A stretch of 39,150 nt of DNA from contig JAFGFV010000075.1 in the NCBI GenBank assembly GCA_016930895.1, forward strand, positions 1 to 39,150, in the 5' to 3' direction. Source of the stretch: Spirochaetales bacterium (GTDB lineage Bacteria > Spirochaetota > Spirochaetia > SZUA-6 > DRHE01). This document shows, in pieces, positions 27,197-35,443 of this stretch (within the stretch, counting starts at the first letter, position 1; each line of letters opens with the position of its first letter). The position numbers and the translations under genes were made by a program. Below the pieces are notes generated by a model that saw only the letters and a program-made list of their open reading frames with translations, had not been told where the DNA came from and did no database searches.

Positions 27197-28381
27197 ATGG
27201 CCAAAAAGACCGTCCGCGACGTGGACCTGCGGGGTAAGAAGGTGCTTGTCCGGGTCGACTTCAACGTGCCCCTCAAGGAAGGGCGGATCACCGACGACAC
27301 GAGAATCCGGGCGTCCGTTCCGACGATGCGCTACGTTCTCGAACAGGAAGGCACGCGGCTGATCCTCATGAGCCACCTTGGGCGGCCCAAAGGAAAGCCG
27401 TCGCCGGAGCTGAGCCTCAAGCCGGCGGCCGAGCGCCTGTCCGAGCTGCTTGGACGCCCGGTCCGGATGGGCACGGACTGCATCGGGTCGGAGGTGGAGA
27501 AACAGGCTGCGGGGCTCGGAGCCGGGGAGGTCCTGCTGCTGGAAAACTTGCGTTTTCACAAAGAGGAGGAGGCCAACGACCCCGCTTTTGCGGCGGGCTT
27601 GGCCAAGCTGGGCGACATCTACGTGAACGATGCCTTCGGGTCGGCCCATCGCGCCCATGCGTCGACGGAGGGTGTGGCCCGGATCATCCCGGGGGTGGCA
27701 GGTCTGCTGATGGAGAAGGAAATCCGCTTCCTGGGCGGACTGCTGGAGAGCCCGGAGAAACCGTTCGTGGCCATCATCGGGGGCGCCAAGGTCTCCACCA
27801 AGATCGCGGTGCTGGAATCGCTGCTCGAGCGGGTATCGAGCCTGATCATCGGCGGCGGGATGGCGTACACCTTCCTCAAGGCCAGGGGGTTGGAGATCGG
27901 CAAGTCCCTGGTGGAAGACGAGTTCCTGGATACCGCGCGACGGCTGCTGGCCAAGGCGGAAGAGAAGCAGGTGGCTGTGCTCCTGCCGGTGGACCACAAG
28001 GTCGCAGGCGAGTTCAGCGAGAGCGCCAAGGCGGAGTACGTGGACGGAGAGAGCATTCCTGCCGGTAAGATCGGCATGGATATCGGCGCCAGGACCCTGG
28101 AGATCTACCGGAAGGCCGTTGCGGAAGCAAGGACGATCGTGTGGAACGGCCCCCTCGGGGTCTTCGAGTTCCCGGAGTTCGCCAAGGGAACTCTGGAAAT
28201 CGCCAAGGCCGTGGCCGACAACAGCGGGACCACGGTGGTCGGCGGCGGGGACAGCGTGGCGGCGGTCAAGCAGTTCAAGCTGGACGACAAGATCAGCCAC
28301 GTGTCCACCGGCGGCGGGGCTTCGCTGGAGTTCCTGGAGGGCAAACAGCTCCCGGGGGTCGTGGCTCTGGAGGACAGATGA
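27197..28381 (+). CDS. pgk: Phosphoglycerate kinase
   Basis: Makes ATP from 1,3-bisphosphoglycerate in glycolysis. Landmarks in the 394-residue protein: [19 protein letters not shown] (substrate binding), [32 protein letters not shown], and the C-terminal [12 protein letters not shown] and [19 protein letters not shown] that bind the nucleotide. All are intact. The ATG is preceded by AGGAG in the second copy of a duplicated leader element. The stop overlaps tpiA as ATGA. Confidence 0.98.
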   Translation: MAKKTVRDVDLRGKKVLVRVDFNVPLKEGRITDDTRIRASVPTMRYVLEQEGTRLILMSHLGRPKGKPSPELSLKPAAERLSELLGRPVRMGTDCIGSEVEKQAAGLGAGEVLLLENLRFHKEEEANDPAFAAGLAKLGDIYVNDAFGSAHRAHASTEGVARIIPGVAGLLMEKEIRFLGGLLESPEKPFVAIIGGAKVSTKIAVLESLLERVSSLIIGGGMAYTFLKARGLEIGKSLVEDEFLDTARRLLAKAEEKQVAVLLPVDHKVAGEFSESAKAEYVDGESIPAGKIGMDIGARTLEIYRKAVAEARTIVWNGPLGVFEFPEFAKGTLEIAKAVADNSGTTVVGGGDSVAAVKQFKLDDKISHVSTGGGASLEFLEGKQLPGVVALEDR

Positions 28382-29136
28382 GAATTTCGTACATCGCGGG
28401 CAACTGGAAGATGCACAAGACCGTGGGCGAGGCCGAGGCCTTGGCCCGGGAACTGGTGCGGGGACTCGACCGGGTCAATCGAAAGGTCATGATCGCCCCG
28501 CCGTTCACGGCTCTGGCGGCAGTCAAGAGGCAGCTGGAAGGCAGCCACATCCTACTGGGTGCGCAGAACATGGGGCCGGAGGAAAAGGGAGCGCACACGG
28601 GGGAGATCTCCGTGCTGATGCTCCGGGATGTGGGCGTGGACGTGGCCATCCTCGGACACTCGGAGCGCAGGCACGTGTACGGGGAGAGCGATGCCCTGGT
28701 CAATCAGAAGGTGCGGCTCGCCCTGGCCCACGGGCTCGAGGTGGTGCTGTGCGTGGGGGAAACCCTCGAGGAACGGGAAGGGGGGCTGACGGACCAGGTG
28801 GTTGAGAGCCAGGTCACCGCGGGCTTGCGCGAGGTGAGCGAACAGGAGCTCGCCAGGGTCACCCTGGCATACGAGCCCGTTTGGGCAATCGGGACCGGCA
28901 AGACGGCCACCCCGCAGGACGCAGACCGCACCCATCGGGTGATTCGGGGGCTGCTGGGCAGGCTGTACGGCAACTCGGCGGCGGAGGCTATGGTGGTCCA
29001 ATACGGGGGGTCCGTGAAGCCAGCCAACGCCGCGGACCTGATGGCGATGGAGCACATCGACGGTCTACTGGTCGGGGGGGCTTCCCTCGAGGCGGAGAGC
29101 TTCCTCGCGATCGTGAAATACGAGCAGGGGAGATAG
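28378..29136 (+). CDS. tpiA: Triosephosphate isomerase
   Basis: Interconverts dihydroxyacetone phosphate and glyceraldehyde 3-phosphate. The 252-residue protein shows GNWKMH with the catalytic Lys11, LGHSERR with His94, [16 protein letters not shown] with Glu166, and [12 protein letters not shown] and [10 protein letters not shown] for phosphate binding. The ATG overlaps the pgk stop; longer readings upstream in this frame are a shadow of pgk. secG follows after three bases. Confidence 0.98.
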   Translation: MRISYIAGNWKMHKTVGEAEALARELVRGLDRVNRKVMIAPPFTALAAVKRQLEGSHILLGAQNMGPEEKGAHTGEISVLMLRDVGVDVAILGHSERRHVYGESDALVNQKVRLALAHGLEVVLCVGETLEEREGGLTDQVVESQVTAGLREVSEQELARVTLAYEPVWAIGTGKTATPQDADRTHRVIRGLLGRLYGNSAAEAMVVQYGGSVKPANAADLMAMEHIDGLLVGGASLEAESFLAIVKYEQGR

Positions 29137-29139
29137 TCC

Positions 29140-29598
29140 ATGGGAATTGTCAGCATCATCCTTTTGGTGGTCTTCGTCATCGCGGCGCTCATCATGATCC
29201 TGGTGATCCTCCTGCAGGACGACCAGGGCGAGGGTGTGGCGGGCATGTTCGGGGGCGGGGCCACCACTCCGGTCGGGTCGCGCTCGGGTAACGTGCTGAC
29301 CCGTTTCACGTCGATCGTCGGAGCGATCTTCATCGTGGGGGCGTTTGCCCTGGCCTGGCTCAATCGGACACCGGAGTCCTCGGACATCCTCGAACGGGCG
29401 CGACTCGAGCGCCTGAGAGAGACGGAGTCGCAGGACTGGTGGGTGGAGCGGATCGAGGAGCCGGCGCAGCTGGAGGCGGGTGGTCCCGTCGAGGGGGATG
29501 CGGCGGGTCAGGTCGAGGAGACGGCTCCGGGTCAGGTCGACGAGACGGCGCCGGGGGCTGAGGAGCAGCAAACCCTTCCGGAATCGATCAACCGATAG
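29140..29598 (+). CDS. secG: SecG translocase subunit with a long acidic tail
   Basis: Small inner-membrane partner of SecY. Two membrane helices (about 3-24 and 53-73) flank the conserved QDDQGEGVAGMFGGG loop and the following GSRSGNVLTRFTSIVGAIF. SecG is normally 70-110 residues; here 152, because of a C-terminal acidic tail (about 84-152) that contains a 24-bp duplication (GQVEETAP / GQVDETAP). Its role is unknown. It is last in the pgk-tpiA-secG operon, a frequent order. Confidence 0.92.
   Translation: MGIVSIILLVVFVIAALIMILVILLQDDQGEGVAGMFGGGATTPVGSRSGNVLTRFTSIVGAIFIVGAFALAWLNRTPESSDILERARLERLRETESQDWWVERIEEPAQLEAGGPVEGDAAGQVEETAPGQVDETAPGAEEQQTLPESINR
29506..29553 (+). repeat. In-frame 24-bp tandem repeat in the secG tail
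   Basis: Units at 29506-29529 and 29530-29553 differ at two positions and encode GQVEETAP and GQVDETAP in the acidic C-terminal extension. Confidence 0.85.
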
Positions 29599-29681
29599 CC
29601 CTGCGCTCCTGATTCTTAGCTCCTGATTCTGATTCCCATCGGCTGCCGAAGGCGCGTCCCGGCACACACGCCAGAGCAGGA

Positions 29682-29700
29682 CCCGTCGCTACGGGCGTTT
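29682..29700 (+). terminator. Weak terminator-like hairpin after secG
   Basis: CCCGT (29682-29686) pairs with ACGGG (29691-29695) around a CGCT loop, followed by CGTTTCGT. The stem is short and the T-run poor, so the call is tentative. The gap 29599-29742 is otherwise without gene; ctcctgattct is repeated near 29605-29632. Confidence 0.35.
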
Positions 29701-29742
29701 CGTATCGTTAGGATATTTGTTTTCGAGCAAACCTTTTTCTAT

Positions 29743-29771
29743 TTGACAGCTAGCCGGGCCGGGGGTATCTT
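29743..29771 (+). promoter_or_regulatory. Promoter of the unknown 225-residue protein
   Basis: TTGACA (29743-29748) and TATCTT (29766-29771) are 17 bp apart. AT-rich sequence lies just upstream (29700-29742), as an UP element would. The start is near 29778. Confidence 0.7.
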
Positions 29772-29800
29772 AACAGAGACGAAAGGGTTTTCTGGACGCT

Positions 29801-30478
29801 GTGAGAGGAGAAGGCACGTCTCGGAGCACGGCCACGGTTCTGCATCGGTTCGATGAGCTGATCGAGGAGGGAGAGAGGCTCAAGGAGAGCTGCAGGAAGC
29901 TGTACTTCGCCGGGAGCAAGAAGAGCATCGATCCGGAGGAGTTCGAGGCCTGGAAGACGAATTGCCTGAGCCTGCTCAAGTCCACCTTCGGATCTTCAAG
30001 TCCCCACTTCGATGCGTTCGTGAACCGCAAGTTCTTCGATTACTACAACTCGACCCAGATTTATCTCGGTATCCTCAAGGGCGCGAAGGAGGACCTTCGC
30101 AAGGGCTACTTCTTCCACAAGGACCTGATGCTCAGCGTGAACATCTTCGACTCGCTGCTCAACCGGGCCAGGCGGCAGCTGCAGGACGGCGATGGTGGGG
30201 AGGCCCGGGGCATTCTCAAGGCCGTGCTGGCCGAGATTCTCGGGAAAATCTGCGAGAACAAGAACGTGCCCTACGGGTCGGAGGACACGCCAGGCTCTCT
30301 GATCCTCCAACTGGGGCGAGCGGACGTCCTCCCGAGCGAGGTCCAGGGCACCCTGGAGAAGCTCCAGGGGGATTTCAACGACCCACGGTCCGGAAAGGAC
30401 CTGCTGGCGGAGGACCTGGAGATCCTCCTCGCATTCCTCGACGAATATCTGGGATCCCAAATCATCATTCTGAATTGA
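29801..30478 (+). CDS. Unknown, largely helical protein (225 aa)
   Basis: No family recognised. The sequence is charged and predicted mostly helical, without signal peptide or membrane helix, so cytoplasmic. The first part (about 14-60) has FDELIEEGERLKESCRKLYF; the C-terminal half (about 120-225), with LLNRARRQLQDGDGGEARGI and the final DLEILLAFLDEYLGSQIIIL, looks like a helical bundle, and could be HEPN-like, but the RX4-6H catalytic motif is not seen. The GTG start has only a poor site (AAAGGG, 13 bases away). It has its own near-consensus promoter, and its stop overlaps the converging lipoprotein gene by 14 bases. Confidence 0.7.
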   Translation: MRGEGTSRSTATVLHRFDELIEEGERLKESCRKLYFAGSKKSIDPEEFEAWKTNCLSLLKSTFGSSSPHFDAFVNRKFFDYYNSTQIYLGILKGAKEDLRKGYFFHKDLMLSVNIFDSLLNRARRQLQDGDGGEARGILKAVLAEILGKICENKNVPYGSEDTPGSLILQLGRADVLPSEVQGTLEKLQGDFNDPRSGKDLLAEDLEILLAFLDEYLGSQIIILN

Positions 30479-31646
30479 CGGCCTCCAGGTCCAGGCTCAG
30501 CATCTTGAGGGTATCCTGGACGAAAAAGACGTACAGGCGGGAACCGGCCGGGCTGACGACGAAGCGGCGGACGGGTTCTGGGAGCTCGAGCACAGCCGTG
30601 GGGCGGTAGGCGCTCTCCCCGGCCTCGGTGCGCGTGGCAGACAGCAGGGTCAGCTGGTACACCGGGGAGCCCTCCCGGTCGACGACGCGCTGGTTGTAGA
30701 GAAAGAAGGGGCGCCCCTCCCAGTAGCCCAGGAACACAGAGGTGGTACCCTCGCACAGGGTTACCGGGGTCGCCGCGAACGCACGGGGGTTGCTCGCGGG
30801 TTTCTCCTCCAGCAGGAGAAGAGAGGACTCGCCCGGGACGAAGACCAGGACGCATAGGAGTCCGTCGTGGACGATCGCGTGGTGCGCCTCCCCGGCGGTG
30901 TAGACCGGCTCGGCCCGGTCTGCGCCCTCCGGGCCGCGCAGCACTGCGTAGAGGCGCTGGCTGGCACGGTCGAACACCGTGATCCCCGACCGTTGGGGGC
31001 TCTGGAGCACGCAGACCTCGGGAGCAGGCGCGCAAGGCCGGAGGAGCTCCTGGACGTCCTCCCGCACCACGCTCCGCCGGACCAGGGCCTGGTCGCTGAG
31101 CAGGTACAGCTCCAGATCGCCTTGTTCCGAGGCCACGACTGCCAGCGGTTCGCCGGGGTAGGGCAGAATGTCGATCCACCACCTGTCCTCGTGGGGCACA
31201 CCGCTGACCCACTTGAGCACGGGCGCCCCCTCTCGCTCCCGGTCCGAGTAGAAGAGGTTGAGCAGGCCCTCCCGCACGGCAAGGGGGGCGGCGCCGAATC
31301 CCTCGCCGATCTCCGGGGTCTCGCTGATCCGGTCCAGGTAGGTGGTGCCCTCGACTCGAAGGTCGGCTGCGGGGAGTGGCCGGTCCGGGTCCCCGTCCGA
31401 GGCGGCGGGACTGGGGCAGCTCAGCCGCACCAGGTTGAGCGACAACGTGGCGAGGTCGGGGTAGGTGAGGTAGACCCAGCCGTCGCTACGCAGGACGCGG
31501 AGGTTCTTGCCGACGGCTGCGGAGGAGATCTCCCGGATCTCCGGGACCAAGGGCCCGCGGCGGCTTGGAGCGCACCCGGGCAGGAGCAGGACGAGGGCTA
31601 TCAGCGCAAGGCGGCCCAGACTAACGGTACGGTGATGAGCTGACAC
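30465..31646 (-). CDS. Lipoprotein, beta-propeller-like (393 aa)
   Basis: A signal peptide with a lipobox (LALIALVLLLPGC, Cys near residue 25) marks an envelope lipoprotein. The rest is beta-rich with repeated short segments of the type GITVFDRASQRLYAVL and RRFVVSPAGSRLYVFF, reminiscent of a beta-propeller or WD/YVTN-type sensor domain; I cannot name a family. The GTG at 31646 is chosen because AAAGGGAA precedes it and the lipobox then sits at the usual distance; the ATG 27 codons upstream lies inside the divergent gene's control region. Divergent from the flavodoxin-like gene, convergent on the unknown protein. Confidence 0.75.
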   Translation of the reverse strand: MSAHHRTVSLGRLALIALVLLLPGCAPSRRGPLVPEIREISSAAVGKNLRVLRSDGWVYLTYPDLATLSLNLVRLSCPSPAASDGDPDRPLPAADLRVEGTTYLDRISETPEIGEGFGAAPLAVREGLLNLFYSDREREGAPVLKWVSGVPHEDRWWIDILPYPGEPLAVVASEQGDLELYLLSDQALVRRSVVREDVQELLRPCAPAPEVCVLQSPQRSGITVFDRASQRLYAVLRGPEGADRAEPVYTAGEAHHAIVHDGLLCVLVFVPGESSLLLLEEKPASNPRAFAATPVTLCEGTTSVFLGYWEGRPFFLYNQRVVDREGSPVYQLTLLSATRTEAGESAYRPTAVLELPEPVRRFVVSPAGSRLYVFFVQDTLKMLSLDLEAVNSE

Positions 31647-31662
31647 GGCAGTTCCCTTTCTA

Positions 31663-31692
31663 TTGACCTTTTCGGAAGGTGGCACGTATACT
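31663..31692 (+). promoter_or_regulatory. Promoter of the flavodoxin-like gene
   Basis: TTGACC (31663-31668) and TATACT (31687-31692) are 18 bp apart; the start is near 31699 and a GAGGAGG ribosome binding site follows before the ATG at 31727. It overlaps the upstream region of the divergent lipoprotein gene. Confidence 0.6.
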
Positions 31693-31726
31693 TCAACAAG
31701 CCTTCGGGCGAGCTTGAGGAGGCCCA

Positions 31727-32143
31727 ATGCGCGCCGCGGTAGTGTTTTTTGCGCCCACCTCGAGGGACCGGGTCTTGACGATCGCCAGGTCCCTGGCCAA
31801 GGGGATCGAGGGCCAGGGGCACCAGGTGGACATCGTCGACGGCACTCGTGACGTCAACAGCAAGCTCACAATGTACCAATACCTGGCGGTGGGCACGGAG
31901 CCATTGGGCAACTTTGGGGGCAAGATCCCGGACAAGGTCGGACAGTTCCTCAACTCGGCGGGAATGGTGGCAGGGAAGCGAAGCTTCGCGTTCGTGGTCA
32001 AGAACCTGGCCGGGGCGCCCAAGGCCCTGTCGCGGCTCATGAAGAGCATGGAGAGGGAGGGGATGTTCATCAAGTACTCGGCGATTCTCTCCAGCGCCCA
32101 GGAAGCCGAAGAAATCGGCAAGCGCCTGCACATCGCCCGTTAG
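31727..32143 (+). CDS. Flavodoxin-like fold protein (138 aa)
   Basis: The protein begins AAVVFFAPTSRDRVLTIARS, the strand-loop-helix pattern of a flavodoxin-like fold (phosphate-binding loop, Ser/Thr-rich), then VDIVDGTRDV, a central YQYLAVGTEPLGNFGGKIP and KRSFAFVVKN, in the order of a flavodoxin core, though with an unusual P-loop. It may bind FMN or only share the fold. No redox cysteine is apparent. A strong GAGGAGG and promoter precede it. It stands alone between the divergent lipoprotein gene and the convergent membrane-protein gene. Confidence 0.7.
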   Translation: MRAAVVFFAPTSRDRVLTIARSLAKGIEGQGHQVDIVDGTRDVNSKLTMYQYLAVGTEPLGNFGGKIPDKVGQFLNSAGMVAGKRSFAFVVKNLAGAPKALSRLMKSMEREGMFIKYSAILSSAQEAEEIGKRLHIAR

Positions 32144-32190
32144 CTGCCGCTGTCGTCCCTCACGCTCCCAGCCGGTGTTCCCCGCCGCTT

Positions 32191-32961
32191 CTACTCCTTC
32201 CAGGGGAATATCATGCCTTTGAGCGTCCGCTTGCCGACTCTCTCCCTGTCTTCGACCAGGAGAGCGTCCCAGGGGATGTTCCGCCGCCCTTCGGGGTGCT
32301 CTTCCAGGTAGTCGTACTTGTACATGCGCAGCTTGAGGGCCACGTTCCACCACAGGAGGATCGAGGCGACCCCGGGGAGGAGAAGCGCCGCGAACACGGA
32401 GATGGCCAGCGCAGCCACGGCGCCCAATAGGAGCCCGACGCTGAACAGCGGGTTGTCCAGGAAGATCAGGAACATCTTCTTGAGGATCTTGAAGAATTTC
32501 TTGTCGAGGCGCGATTGGACCGGAAAGAAATACTGCATGGCAAGGACCCAGAACACCAGGATCCAGAACAGGAACGAGGAGGCGAGCGGACCGAGAAATG
32601 AACGGAGCTGGCCGTACACCGGAAAGGCAATCCCGAACAGGAAGGCCAGAGCAAAGTTGAGCAGCGCGAACAGGAGGCTGGTTGGATAGGTCTGCTTGAG
32701 GTGCATGAGGGCGTCCCGGAACTCGGGTCTGCCGTAGTCGGCAACCGTGGAAACCATGGCGCTAACCATTCCGGAATAGACGAACAGGAGGGCCATACCC
32801 ACCCCCAGGGAAAGGTAGAAGAGGGGGGGCACCGACTGGAACAGCAGGGGAAAGTAGATCAGGACGGCGAAAATCACGATGAATCCCAGGTTCAGGATCA
32901 CGATCCGGATCAGGTTGTCCCACATGTCGAAGAACGCTTTCTTGATCAGGAAGCCAAACAT
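32191..32961 (-). CDS. Multi-pass membrane protein of unknown role (256 aa)
   Basis: Not recognised. Six or so hydrophobic helices fill about residues 17-40, 48-70, 93-115, 120-145, 172-205; the C-terminus is cytoplasmic and charged (YDYLEEHPEGRRNIPWDALL, then LKGMIFPWKE). No transporter motif is seen; the pattern resembles the poorly known YesL/DUF624-type membrane proteins, but that is only an impression. A predicted promoter on the minus strand starts about at the ATG, so the mRNA may be leaderless. It converges with the flavodoxin-like gene (47-base gap). Confidence 0.75.
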   Translation of the reverse strand: MFGFLIKKAFFDMWDNLIRIVILNLGFIVIFAVLIYFPLLFQSVPPLFYLSLGVGMALLFVYSGMVSAMVSTVADYGRPEFRDALMHLKQTYPTSLLFALLNFALAFLFGIAFPVYGQLRSFLGPLASSFLFWILVFWVLAMQYFFPVQSRLDKKFFKILKKMFLIFLDNPLFSVGLLLGAVAALAISVFAALLLPGVASILLWWNVALKLRMYKYDYLEEHPEGRRNIPWDALLVEDRERVGKRTLKGMIFPWKE

Positions 32962-32966
32962 GCCCT

Positions 32967-32996
32967 ACAGTAGCACGGCCCTGCGCGGCTGCACAA
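32967..32996 (-). promoter_or_regulatory. Promoter of the membrane-protein gene, start site near the ATG
   Basis: On the minus strand TTGTGC (32991-32996), 18 bp, TACTGT (32967-32972), with TGC before it as an extended -10. The predicted start, about 32960, falls at the ATG (32961). Confidence 0.5.
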
Positions 32997-33050
32997 CCTG
33001 ACGCCCGCGGTTTGCCCTTCGCTTCCAGGGGTCTTCGAAAAAGCTTTTCC

Positions 33051-33079
33051 TTGACAATACTATCAGCATCATGTATTAT
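33051..33079 (+). promoter_or_regulatory. Strong promoter of the DnaJ-TPR gene
   Basis: TTGACA (33051-33056) and TATTAT (33074-33079) are 17 bp apart, close to consensus, with an AT-rich GAAAAAGCTTTTC palindrome just upstream. The start falls near 33086, at the GTG (33085). Confidence 0.75.
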
Positions 33080-33111
33080 TCACTGTGATAAGTCTTTACG
33101 AGTGGACGACC

Positions 33112-33921
33112 TTGGTCAATTACTACGAGGTACTGGGACTTGAGCCGACCTGTACGGTCGGGGACATCAAGCGCTCGTTTCGCAAGAGAGCAAAAGAGCT
33201 GCACCCGGATCTCAAGACGTCCGCCAGGGAGGTCTCGGATGAACAGATGCGGGCCCTGCTGGATGCCTACGAGACGCTCATCAACCCCGAGAAGCGCAAC
33301 GACTACGATCGCAGCTTCTACCTGTACTTCCGCAAGTCCAAGTTCGACTACCGCGAGTACCTGAGAAACCGCAGAGACGACCTGTACTGCCAGTCCCGGC
33401 TCATCTTCTATGACCTGCTCAACTCGCACTACGAAGAGGCCTTGGAGCTGTACGACGAGCTGTCCAGCCGGTGTGACGATTACTCTCTCGAGTACTACTT
33501 GGGGCACGAGGACTATATGGACTGCCTGTTCCTGATGGCGGAGGCCCTCGAGAAGAAGTCTGAGTATATCCGCGCATGCGAGCTGTACAAGCACATCTGC
33601 GTCCTGGAGATGCAGCAGCCTTACTTCCACCACTTCATGGACGAGGTGGTCGAGCGGCTGCGCAGCATCACCTGTTTCAAGATGGTAGCGTGCCTGCCGG
33701 CGCAGACTACCATCAAGTACATTCGGGACATGATCCGCTTCAATTTCTCGCGCAAGGATAACGCCTTTTTCTACAAGAAGATCGCCGAGATCTACTGCAC
33801 CTTGGGGCGCAAGGACCTGGCCGTCGAATACCTGAACAAAGGCCTCGAGCTCGACCAGAAATTGCCGGGGGTCAAGAAGCTCAAAGAGAAGATCGGGTAC
33901 ACGGAAATCCCCGTCGCTTGA
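33112..33921 (+). CDS. DnaJ-domain protein with TPR-like C-terminus
   Basis: Co-chaperone-like. The J domain (about 1-70) opens YYEVLGL and has the HPD motif (residues 31-33) needed to stimulate DnaK; the Gly/Phe and zinc regions of DnaJ itself are missing. The C-terminal half (about 95-269) has helical repeats (YEEALELYDEL, YIRACELYKHI, KDLAVEYLNKGLELDQKLPG) of TPR type. The TTG at 33112 is chosen because it gives the standard J-domain start (MVNYYEVLGL) after GAGTGG; the GTG at 33085 would add nine residues and would be leaderless from the promoter just upstream. Spirochaetes carry several such J-TPR proteins; function unknown. Confidence 0.85.
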   Translation: MVNYYEVLGLEPTCTVGDIKRSFRKRAKELHPDLKTSAREVSDEQMRALLDAYETLINPEKRNDYDRSFYLYFRKSKFDYREYLRNRRDDLYCQSRLIFYDLLNSHYEEALELYDELSSRCDDYSLEYYLGHEDYMDCLFLMAEALEKKSEYIRACELYKHICVLEMQQPYFHHFMDEVVERLRSITCFKMVACLPAQTTIKYIRDMIRFNFSRKDNAFFYKKIAEIYCTLGRKDLAVEYLNKGLELDQKLPGVKKLKEKIGYTEIPVA

Positions 33922-33930
33922 TGCTATACT
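33922..33930 (+). promoter_or_regulatory. Extended -10 promoter before the PPIase operon
   Basis: TGCTATACT (33922-33930) is an extended -10 with no good -35. The start is near 33937, within the gap of 44 bases before the ATG at 33966. Confidence 0.45.
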
Positions 33931-33965
33931 TGACAGTGAAATGACCCTTAAGTAAGTTGGTTGGA

Positions 33966-35021
33966 ATGAAAAGACTTGCAGCCTGTGTGCTGTTCGCTGC
34001 GCTGACGGCCCCCGCGGTGTTCGCGCAGCTCATCGACAAGCCCGTTGCCACCGTCAAGCTCACCAAGATCGAGGTGATCTCGGTCAAGCAGTTCCGCCAG
34101 AAGATCGAGGCCCTGGAAGCACGCACAGGGTCCAGCATTCCCGTCGAGGACCGCGAAAGGCTTCTGGACCTGCTCGTCAGTGAGATCCTGATCAATCAGG
34201 CTGCCGCCAAGGACAACGTGACGGTGAGCCAGGCGGAGCTGGATGCAAGGATCCAGCTGGCCAAGCAGACCGGCGGGGCCGGGCTGAACCTCAACCGTGA
34301 GCTTACGGATACGGAGTTTCGCTCGTTGCTGCAGCAGTCCGGGATGAGCTGGGAGCAGTATGTCGAGCAGCTCGAGCAGGCCGTGATTCAGCAGAAGTAC
34401 GTGCTCCAGAAGAAAAAGGCCTTCTTCGACAACATTGCCCAGCCCAGCGACCGCGAGATCGAGGACTTCTACGAGTCCAACAAGACGGCCTTCGTGGCGC
34501 CGGACATGGTCCGCTTCCAGCACGTGTTCATCGACACGCGCAACCTGCCCTCCAAGGACGAGAAGGACAAGGCACGACAGCGGGCCGAGGAGATCCACCG
34601 GGAGCTGCGCAACGGCGCCTCCTTCGCCGACCTGGTAGTCAAGTATTCCGACGATCGCAACTCCCGCTATAAGGGTGGGGATTTCGGGTACCTCCGGCGG
34701 GACGATCAGGCGCGCAAGCAGCTGCTCGGGCAGGATTTCTTCGAGGCGCCCTTCAAGATGAAGGTCGGAGAGGTCAGCGGCGTCCTCGCGTCCAATATCG
34801 GCTTTCACATCATCAAAATCACCGAGAAGATCCCCTTCAAGCTGTTGGGGCTGGACGACCCGGTTCCGCCTCAGAACACGACCACGGTCCGGCAGCAGGT
34901 CAGCGCGCAGCTGCTCCAGCGCAAGGAGGCGGAGTACTACCAGCAGGCCTTGATGGAGCTGATCGACGAGCTGAAGAGAAAGGCCGAAATCAAGGTGTTC
35001 CGCGAAAACCTGACCTGGTAG
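33966..35021 (+). CDS. SurA/PpiC-type periplasmic peptidyl-prolyl isomerase
   Basis: A 351-residue exported parvulin-type chaperone, likely helping outer membrane proteins fold. A signal peptide (about 1-19, LAACVLFAALTAPAVFAQ) is followed by a SurA-like N-terminal region (RLLDLLVSEILINQAA, KKKAFFDNIAQPS) and one parvulin domain (about 180-290: VRFQHVFIDTRNLPSKDEKD, NGASFADLVVKYSDDRNSRY, GDFGYLRRDD, VGEVSGVLASNIGFHIIKI). One isomerase domain rather than SurA's two. ATG at 33966 is preferred over the TTG nine bases before because it gives a normal signal peptide. nusB follows after two bases. Confidence 0.9.
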   Translation: MKRLAACVLFAALTAPAVFAQLIDKPVATVKLTKIEVISVKQFRQKIEALEARTGSSIPVEDRERLLDLLVSEILINQAAAKDNVTVSQAELDARIQLAKQTGGAGLNLNRELTDTEFRSLLQQSGMSWEQYVEQLEQAVIQQKYVLQKKKAFFDNIAQPSDREIEDFYESNKTAFVAPDMVRFQHVFIDTRNLPSKDEKDKARQRAEEIHRELRNGASFADLVVKYSDDRNSRYKGGDFGYLRRDDQARKQLLGQDFFEAPFKMKVGEVSGVLASNIGFHIIKITEKIPFKLLGLDDPVPPQNTTTVRQQVSAQLLQRKEAEYYQQALMELIDELKRKAEIKVFRENLTW

Positions 35022-35023
35022 CC

Positions 35024-35443
35024 ATGGGCGCCCGGCGCAAGGCCAGGATTCTTGCCTTTCAGTCTCTGTTTGCCCACGAGCTCACCGGGGGACAGGCACT
35101 GGGTCCGTTGGAGTTCCCCTGGGTGGACCCCGGTCGCTTGGCGAGGATGGGCGAAGACACCCTGGGCTTCGCACACCTGCTGGTACAGGGCACGCTCGAG
35201 CGCCTGGCGGATGTGGACCTCGCGATCAAGCGCCACCTGGAGCACTGGGACTTCTCGCGTCTCAACAAGGTGGACCAGGCGATCCTGAGGATCAGCGCCT
35301 ACTGCCTGTTGTTCCAGCAGGACATTCCTGCCTCGGTGACCATCGACGAAGCCATCGACATCGCCAAAGAATATGGAACCGATGACTCGTACCGTTTCAT
35401 CAACGGGGTCTTGGACGGAATCCGCAAAGAAGCGAACCCGTGA
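35024..35443 (+). CDS. nusB: Transcription antitermination factor NusB
   Basis: Binds boxA RNA with S10 (NusE) to protect rRNA transcripts from termination. The 139-residue protein has ARILAFQSLFAHEL at the N-terminus and the family hallmark KVDQAILRISAYCLLFQQDIPASVTIDEAIDIAKEYG, ending SYRFINGVLDGI. The ATG follows the PPIase stop with two bases between, so it depends on coupling or the operon's ribosomes; no clear Shine-Dalgarno is seen. The stop overlaps the next gene as GTGA. Confidence 0.95.
   Translation: MGARRKARILAFQSLFAHELTGGQALGPLEFPWVDPGRLARMGEDTLGFAHLLVQGTLERLADVDLAIKRHLEHWDFSRLNKVDQAILRISAYCLLFQQDIPASVTIDEAIDIAKEYGTDDSYRFINGVLDGIRKEANP

Noticed and set aside
32191..33921. A toxin-antitoxin or defence system around the membrane protein and J-domain gene
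   Set aside because: The two genes are divergent with separate promoters, and neither has a nuclease, kinase, or other defence domain that I can see.
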